A stretch of 29,049 nucleotides of DNA from contig CAKTUC010000010.1 in NCBI GenBank assembly GCA_934617135.1, positions 1 to 29,049 on the forward strand, given 5' to 3'. Below are positions 24,701 to 29,049 of the stretch, one piece after another. A model generated the notes under the pieces. The model saw nothing but the letters and a program-made list of their open reading frames with translations. It had not been told where the DNA came from and ran no database searches. The position numbers and the translations under genes are program-made. Source of the DNA: an uncultured Collinsella sp. Its GTDB lineage: Bacteria; Actinomycetota; Coriobacteriia; Coriobacteriales; Coriobacteriaceae. Position 1 is the first letter of the stretch. Each line of letters starts with the position of its first letter.

Positions 24701-25531
24701 TTAATACTGCCACATGTGGTTGACGGGGCCGGAGCCTTTGCCCATGTCAAAGCCGGCGGCGAGAGCGCCGGTTAGGTAGGCCTTGCCGGCGTTGATGGCG
24801 TCGGCAAGTTCCATGCCCTGGGCCAGCGCGCAGGCGATGGCGGATGAGAGCGTACAGCCGGTGCCGTGCGTGTTGTCGGTCTCAATGCGCTTGTGGCGAA
24901 ACCACGTGGTGAGCGGATCGCCCAGGTGGTTGCCCTCGTCGTCGAGGGGCGCAGGCTCGGCCAGTACGTCGTTGGCCTCGTTGACAAAATGACCGCCCTT
25001 AACCAAGGCTGCGCAGCCAAAGCGGCGGGTGAGGAGCATAGCGGCATTTTGCTGTGTGCGCTCGGAATCGACTTCGTAGTCGAGCAGCGTCATAGCCTCG
25101 GGAATGTTGGGGGTGATGACCGTTGCCAACGGGAACAGGCGGCGGGTGAGTGCCTCGGAGGCATCCTCGGCAATCAAGCGCGCGCCCGAGGTGGCGACCA
25201 TGACGGGGTCGACGACCACGTTCGTTGCGTTCCAGGCGCTCAAGCAGTCGGCGATGACTTCGATAATCTCGACAGAAGAAACCATGCCGATCTTGACGGC
25301 GCTCGGGCGGATATCGTCAAAGACGGCGTCAATTTGCGCGGCTACGATATCGGGGGAGATGTTCTGTACGGCGGTAACGCCAAGGGTGTTCTGTGCGGTG
25401 ATGGCGGTGATGGCCGTCTCGGCATACAGACGATGTGCCGTGATGGTCTTGATGTCGGCCTGAATGCCGGCACCACCGCTGGAGTCAGATCCCGCGATGG
25501 ATAGAACGGCAGGTACCTTGCTGCGATCCAT
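24701..25531 (-). CDS. thiD: Hydroxymethylpyrimidine/phosphomethylpyrimidine kinase (ThiD)
   Basis: A cytoplasmic kinase that phosphorylates HMP and HMP-P to HMP-PP for thiamine synthesis. AAGGAA is 6 bases before the ATG at 25531. The 276-residue protein is a single-domain ribokinase-fold ThiD with no fused ThiE or TenA. Motifs: SIAGSDSSGGAGIQADIKT (11-29), the central VVVDPVMVATSGARL and ITPNIPEA, and DNTHGTGCTLSSAIA with the anion-hole GTGC loop near the end. It follows thiC on the same strand after 181 bases. TATAAT at 25583-25578 suggests its own promoter, so it may escape the thiC riboswitch. Confidence 0.96.
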   Translation of the reverse strand: MDRSKVPAVLSIAGSDSSGGAGIQADIKTITAHRLYAETAITAITAQNTLGVTAVQNISPDIVAAQIDAVFDDIRPSAVKIGMVSSVEIIEVIADCLSAWNATNVVVDPVMVATSGARLIAEDASEALTRRLFPLATVITPNIPEAMTLLDYEVDSERTQQNAAMLLTRRFGCAALVKGGHFVNEANDVLAEPAPLDDEGNHLGDPLTTWFRHKRIETDNTHGTGCTLSSAIACALAQGMELADAINAGKAYLTGALAAGFDMGKGSGPVNHMWQY

Positions 25532-25577
25532 GTTCGCTTCCTTGTTCGGTCGGATTCAAATGGGTCTTTAAGCCAGC

Positions 25578-25618
25578 ATTATAAAGATGCCCGGGTCGAC
25601 TCTATGTCGAACCCGGGC
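25578..25618 (-). promoter_or_regulatory. thiD -10 box with overlapping upstream palindrome
   Basis: On the - strand a perfect TATAAT lies at 25583-25578. No good -35 hexamer is at 16-18 bases. Just upstream, GCCCGGGTCGAC (25589-25600, + strand) pairs with GTCGAACCCGGGC (25606-25618) with one bulged A. The stem could be the terminator of thiC, though no long T run follows, or an operator covering the -35 region. Confidence 0.5.
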
Positions 25619-25712
25619 GGGCGATGCAATCTTTACGAAAATGTAAGCAAATGTTCACACGTCAACAATTGACGGGAGCCAACTTGCTGCTAAAACGATC
25701 GCAGCGAAAAAG

Positions 25713-27047
25713 CTAATCCTCCATGCCTAGATCGATCGTCGTGCCCTCGAACACCTTGTTGACGGTACGGACGGCGCACATCTTGCCACACATGGTGCAA
25801 GTGCCCTCGGTGGCGGCGGGAGACTCCTCGTAGCGCTTCTTGCCCGTAACTGGGTCGAGCGCGCACTTCCACATGGCGTCCCAGTCGAGCTTGCGGCGTG
25901 CCTGGCCCATCTTGTCGTCCATGTCGCGGGCGTGCGGCACCTTCTTGGCGATATCGGCGGCGTGTGCGGCGATCTTGGTAGCCATGAGGCCATCGAGCAC
26001 GTCCTGGGCGTTGGGCAGGCACAGGTGCTCGGCCGGCGTCACGTAGCACAGGAAGTCGGCGCCGGAGCTGGCGGAGATGGCGCCACCGATGGCGGCGGTG
26101 ATGTGGTCGTAGCCCACACCAATATCGGTCACCAGCGGCCCGAGCACATAGAACGGGGCGTTGTGGCACAGACGCTTCTGCAGTTTCATATTGGCAGCGA
26201 TCTCGTCGAGCGCCATGTGGCCCGGACCCTCGACCATGACCTGGACGCCGGCGGCCCATGCGCGCTTGCACAGCTTGCCAAGCTCGATCATCTCGGCGGT
26301 CTCGGTGGCATCGTTGGAATCGTAGAGGCAGCCCGGGCGGCAGGAGTCGCCGAGCGAAATCGTCACGTCGTACTCGTGGCAAATCTCGAGCAGCTCGTCA
26401 AAGTACTCGTAGAAGGGGTTTTCGTTGCCGGTGACCTCCATCCAGCCAAACAGCAGCGAACCGCCGCGGCTGACGATGTTCATAAGGCGGCCGGTCTCCT
26501 TAAAGGTCTTGGTGACCGACTTGTTGATGCCGCAGTGGATGGTCATAAAGTCCACGCCATCCTCGGCGTGCGCGCGCACAACCTCGAACAGGTCGTCCTT
26601 GGTCAGCTTGACCAGCGGCTTTTCCATGTAGCCGATGGCGTCGTACATGGGGACGGTGCCCACCATGAGCGGCGTTTCGTCGATGAGCTGCTGGCGGAAC
26701 TGGCGCGTCTTGCCCGAGTTGGAGAGGTCCATGATGGCGTCGGCGCCAAAGTCCTCGGCGATCTTGACCTTCTTCCATTCCTCGGCGGCATCGGCCTTGT
26801 CGCCCGAGATACCCAGGTTGACGTTGACCTTGGTGGACAGGCCCTCGCCGACACCAAAGGCGTGCATGCCCTTTTTGATATGCACGATGTTGGCGGGAAT
26901 GGCGATGCGGCCGTCGGCCACGCGCTCGCGGATGTACTCGGGGTCGCGATGCTCGCGCTCGGCAACCTCCTCCATCTGCGGTGTGATCTGCCCGGCGCGG
27001 GCGAAGTCGATTTGCGTGACGAGCTTGGGCTCGGTCTGTGTGCTCAT
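25713..27047 (-). CDS. thiC: Phosphomethylpyrimidine synthase (ThiC), radical SAM
   Basis: Converts aminoimidazole ribotide to HMP-P using S-adenosylmethionine and a 4Fe-4S cluster. The ATG at 27047 has AAGGGAG 8 bases upstream; an in-frame start at 27071 overlaps the riboswitch and is rejected. The 444-residue product is the short form without the N-terminal domain of proteobacterial ThiC. Conserved blocks include GRIAIPANI, NVNLGISGD, DLSNSGKTRQFRQ, MTIHCGI, VSRGGSLLFGW, SLGDSCRPGCLYD and MVEGPGHMALDEI. The C-terminal cluster motif reads CTMCGKMC, that is C-x2-C-x3-C, one residue shorter than the C-x2-C-x4-C usually quoted. Regulated by the TPP riboswitch just upstream. Confidence 0.97.
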   Translation of the reverse strand: MSTQTEPKLVTQIDFARAGQITPQMEEVAEREHRDPEYIRERVADGRIAIPANIVHIKKGMHAFGVGEGLSTKVNVNLGISGDKADAAEEWKKVKIAEDFGADAIMDLSNSGKTRQFRQQLIDETPLMVGTVPMYDAIGYMEKPLVKLTKDDLFEVVRAHAEDGVDFMTIHCGINKSVTKTFKETGRLMNIVSRGGSLLFGWMEVTGNENPFYEYFDELLEICHEYDVTISLGDSCRPGCLYDSNDATETAEMIELGKLCKRAWAAGVQVMVEGPGHMALDEIAANMKLQKRLCHNAPFYVLGPLVTDIGVGYDHITAAIGGAISASSGADFLCYVTPAEHLCLPNAQDVLDGLMATKIAAHAADIAKKVPHARDMDDKMGQARRKLDWDAMWKCALDPVTGKKRYEESPAATEGTCTMCGKMCAVRTVNKVFEGTTIDLGMED

Positions 27048-27056
27048 TGGCACGGC

Positions 27057-27146
27057 TCCCTTCGTTGGCATTACCCATATCAGGTTTGCGGGTCAGGGCG
27101 GGCGCGCCCAATCTCAGCCTGCCGTCTTGTCCTGCAAGCTCCCCGT
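27057..27146 (-). ncRNA. TPP riboswitch (THI element) controlling thiC
   Basis: Read on the - strand, the leader has the conserved THI blocks in order: GGGGAGC (27144-27138), CTGAGA (27117-27112), ACCTGAT (27085-27079), AATGCC (27072-27067) and GAAGGGA (27063-27057). The last block is also the ribosome site of thiC, AAGGGAG, so ligand binding should hide it: control at translation is likely. No terminator with a T run lies between the aptamer and the ATG. Position directly before thiC agrees. Confidence 0.93.
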
Positions 27147-27154
27147 TATGTCAT

Positions 27155-27192
27155 GGGCTCAAGTATAGCCCGAATGGGTACGATTGGGCCAA
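27155..27192 (-). promoter_or_regulatory. Probable thiC promoter, -10 box inside a palindrome
   Basis: TATACT lies at 27167-27162 on the - strand and TTGGCC at 27192-27187, with 19 bases between them; the spacing is a little long. The -10 box is enclosed by GGGCT and AGCCC (27171-27167 and 27159-27155), a 5-bp inverted repeat. The riboswitch starts about 16 bases downstream, which fits. Confidence 0.5.
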
Positions 27193-27217
27193 CGAGCGTG
27201 CCTGTGGGGAGGCGAAC

Positions 27218-27733
27218 ATGGAAGACAAGCATCTATATCGAGAGACGCAATGGGATGTATCGGCCGAGGAAAGCCGTGCGCACCATGGCCTTGTCGCGAT
27301 TGGTTTTGCGGTGCTTGCCGTGCTGGTGATTGCCTTTTGTATCTGGACGTTTGGTGGTCGCGGCGGCGCTGCCTGGGAGTTTGAGGCTGATGATAGCCTA
27401 CCGATTATGACGATGAAGGTCTCCGGCGGCAACACGGTGGCGGCTCCCGGCGACTATTGGTATCCGTGCGATGGATTTGTCCAGCTGCAGCTGAGCGGTG
27501 GTTCCATTCCCGGTGAAGAGATCGAGCGCGTGACCTTCGATGCGTCGCTTAAGACGCTGTCGGTCGAGCTCAGAGATCAAGGGGATGAGCCCACGACGAT
27601 GGATATCGCGCTGACGGAATGGCGCCTGGAGCCCCCGTCGGGCGTCAAGGTGTCCGAGGTGGAGCATGTTAAGATTACCTATCAGGACGGCTCGACAAAC
27701 GAAGTTGCCAAAGCCGACGGCTTGGCGGAATAG
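27218..27733 (+). CDS. Single-pass membrane protein of unknown function
   Basis: I do not recognise a family. GGGGAGG at 27206-27212 is 5 bases before the ATG at 27218, which decides against in-frame starts further up that cross the thiC leader. The 171-residue product has a short charged cytoplasmic end (1-23), one membrane helix at about 24-46 (LVAIGFAVLAVLVIAFCIW), and about 125 residues predicted outside, with several short beta strands (LPIMTMKVSG, FVQLQLSG, VTFDASLKTLSVEL, VEHVKITYQDGS). The helix lacks a lipobox or clear cleavage site, so it is probably an anchor. It is divergent from thiC with about 170 bases between starts and may share control, but nothing else ties it to thiamine. 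Confidence 0.75.
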   Translation: MEDKHLYRETQWDVSAEESRAHHGLVAIGFAVLAVLVIAFCIWTFGGRGGAAWEFEADDSLPIMTMKVSGGNTVAAPGDYWYPCDGFVQLQLSGGSIPGEEIERVTFDASLKTLSVELRDQGDEPTTMDIALTEWRLEPPSGVKVSEVEHVKITYQDGSTNEVAKADGLAE

Positions 27734-27773
27734 ACGCCGTGCCTAGGCAGCATCTTCAAAAGTAGCGGTGGGC

Positions 27774-28583
27774 CTACAAGGTCTGTTCGTTCAGGAAGAC
27801 CAAGGTGTTTTTGTTTGAAAGCTCGGGAACGTGACGGTAACCGACGTCGAACGCGGTGAGTTCGCTTGCATCCTCGAGCTTGTTTTCTGCCATCCAGCGC
27901 ACCATGGAGCCGCGCGCCTTTTTGCTGGCGGTCGAGCGTTGGATGGGCTTACCGTTGCGGACGCCTTCGCCAAAGAGACACGTGACGACCGTGGCACCGG
28001 CGTCGAGGTGGGGCAGAACGGCTTTGGCGTATTCCACGCTGGCGAGGTTGACGATCGTGGTGTTTGAGCCTGCTGGAGCGATAGTCCGTGCGAGTTTATC
28101 GCCCCAAAACGCATAGAGGTCGCAGGCATCGTCGACGGCGAGCTTCGCGCCCATCTCCAGTCGATACGGTTCAACGGCATGAAAAGGGCGCACACATCCG
28201 TAAAGGCCCGAGAGGATCCACAGATGGTCTTGCAGCCATGCGAGCTGCGCGGTATCCATCACCTCGGGCGCAATGCTCTGGTATTGAATGCCGTGATAGG
28301 ACATGACGGCAGGGGAGAGGTGTCGGGCGAGTGCGGGATTGTCGAGATCGCCGTTTTTCAGGATGGGCCCGAACTCATGCAGGGTGTTGAGGCAAGGCCC
28401 CAGCAGTTTGTCACTCACGTTCCATAGCGCCTGCAGACCGCCGCTGCCTTCATTCCACTCGATATCTAGCAGTGCGCGGTGGAGGCGAGCCGTCTCGTGC
28501 GCAAAAGGTGGAATGCCCAGGACTTCAAAAGCATCTTGGGCTGCGCGCATCTGCTTGGCGGGCGAAATGATGACCTGCAGCAT
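27774..28583 (-). CDS. yaaA: YaaA family peroxide stress protein (DUF328/UPF0246)
   Basis: In E. coli YaaA lowers intracellular free iron and limits DNA damage during hydrogen peroxide stress; it binds DNA. The 269-residue product is near the usual 255-260. AGGAGA lies 5 bases before the ATG at 28583. Family motifs are MLQVIISPAK at the start, ILSGLYGCVRPFHAVEPYRLEMG in the middle (around residues 123-145), FWGDKLARTI, VVNLASVEYAKAV-like text NLASVEYAKAV, and KKARGSMVRW (about 223-232). It is downstream of the M18 aminopeptidase on the same strand but separated by a hairpin. No redox regulator site is recognised. Confidence 0.94.
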   Translation of the reverse strand: MLQVIISPAKQMRAAQDAFEVLGIPPFAHETARLHRALLDIEWNEGSGGLQALWNVSDKLLGPCLNTLHEFGPILKNGDLDNPALARHLSPAVMSYHGIQYQSIAPEVMDTAQLAWLQDHLWILSGLYGCVRPFHAVEPYRLEMGAKLAVDDACDLYAFWGDKLARTIAPAGSNTTIVNLASVEYAKAVLPHLDAGATVVTCLFGEGVRNGKPIQRSTASKKARGSMVRWMAENKLEDASELTAFDVGYRHVPELSNKNTLVFLNEQTL

Positions 28584-28599
28584 GGACTCTCCTCTGCCA

Positions 28600-28671
28600 A
28601 AAAGGAAGTTGCGGTGGAATAGTTCTTGTTTTGCCTGTTTAAAGGGCTATTTAGGAACTATTTCACCGCAA
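28600..28671 (-). terminator. Long inverted repeat and T run after the M18 aminopeptidase gene
   Basis: Arms at 28609-28626 and 28654-28671 (18 bases, 16 pairing; core words TTGCGGTG and AATAGTTC) enclose a 27-base loop. On the - strand the stem is followed by CCTTTTTGG at 28605-28597, so it can end the aminopeptidase transcript. The arms share CACCGCAA and AATAGTTCC with the palindrome at 24461-24487, suggesting a repeat family used as terminators. Confidence 0.75.
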
Positions 28672-28710
28672 GTTATGAAGGGCTGGCTGGGCTCGCTTTA
28701 CGAGGGCTGG

Positions 28711-29049
28711 TTATGCGCGCTCGATGAAGGCCTTGTAGCCGCGATAGGCCTCGTAGATGTCGGCCTTGTTGGCGACCTCCCACAGGGCGTGCATGGACAG
28801 GACGGCAACGCCGGAGTCGATGACGTTCATGCCGTACTTGGCCATGATGTAGGCGATGGTGCCGCCGCCACCCGCGTTGACGCGACCGAGCTCGCAGGTC
28901 TGGAAGTCCACGTCGGCCTCGTCCATGATGTCGCGGATGAGGGCCATATACTCGGCATCGGCGTCGTTGGAACCGCCCTTGCCGCGGCTGCCCGTGTACT
29001 TGTTGAAGCACAGGCCGCGACCCATGAAGGCGGCGTTCTTGGTCTCGAA
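28711..29049 (-). CDS. M18 family aminopeptidase (aspartyl aminopeptidase-like), C-terminal fragment
   Basis: The last 112 codons of a gene that begins beyond the window; the frame is open to base 29049. M18 enzymes are dodecameric cytoplasmic zinc peptidases that remove N-terminal acidic or other residues. The fragment has MGRGLCFNKYTGSRGKGGSN, TCELGRVNAGGGGTIAYIMA and VIDSGVAVLSMHALWEVANKAD; the His in LSMHA is the last metal ligand of the family. It ends with YRGYKAFIERA, as expected. Upstream catalytic residues are outside the window. A hairpin terminator follows before yaaA. Confidence 0.93.
   Translation of the reverse strand, partial: FETKNAAFMGRGLCFNKYTGSRGKGGSNDADAEYMALIRDIMDEADVDFQTCELGRVNAGGGGTIAYIMAKYGMNVIDSGVAVLSMHALWEVANKADIYEAYRGYKAFIERA

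Noticed and set aside
25932..27329. 465-codon open frame on the + strand opposite thiC
   Set aside because: It crosses thiC, the TPP riboswitch and the start of the membrane-protein gene; product has no recognisable domain.

Overview
This is ordinary bacterial chromosome of fairly high GC content with tightly packed genes. Gene content and order point to the Actinomycetota class Coriobacteriia, most likely Collinsella or a close relative. The division cluster runs murF-mraY-murD-ftsW-murG-murC-murB-ftsQ-ftsZ with no ftsA, and is followed by sepF, yggT and divIVA. The genus is inferred from style and gene order, not from a search.

Region 1 (1-10361, + strand) is the dcw cell wall and division cluster. 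It makes the lipid-linked peptidoglycan precursor (MurF, MraY, MurG), supplies the cytoplasmic Mur enzymes (MurB, MurC, MurD), and encodes the septal glycosyltransferase FtsW, the divisome protein FtsQ and the ring protein FtsZ. A strong terminator follows ftsZ. Region 2 (10362-18500, + strand) is the ylm-type cluster that normally follows ftsZ: pgeF (ylmD), yggS (ylmE), sepF (ylmF), yggT (ylmG), divIVA. Here a complete phosphate uptake operon, pstS-pstC-pstA-pstB-phoU, sits between pgeF and yggS and is translationally coupled to pgeF. A pair of 7-bp direct repeats with Pho-box spacing lies upstream of pgeF. yggT has no ATG, GTG or TTG start that would preserve its full length.

Region 3 (18501-21071, - strand) holds a small nitroreductase with an abrupt internal change of codon use, a large inverted repeat, and a low-affinity phosphate transporter (PiT) with its DUF47 partner, so two phosphate import systems lie within about 10 kb. 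Region 4 (21072-24700, + strand) holds a small unknown protein, a Bax-inhibitor-1 family membrane protein, a TIGR02452/PARG-like protein that lacks the second glutamate of its QEE motif, and an SGNH hydrolase. These are followed by a cluster of intergenic palindromes. Region 5 (24701-29049) holds thiD and thiC on the - strand with a TPP riboswitch before thiC, a divergent one-TM protein, yaaA, and the 3' end of an M18 aminopeptidase gene cut by the window edge.

Most of the window is core metabolism. I see no CRISPR array, integrase, transposase, phage gene, tRNA or rRNA. The unusual material is in the intergenic palindromes, the start of yggT, the altered PARG-like active site, the insertion of pst into the ylm cluster, and the skewed tract at 18800-19215. 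No gap between genes exceeds 300 bases; the longest (19049-19330, 24449-24700, 21072-21321) are described as features or findings.
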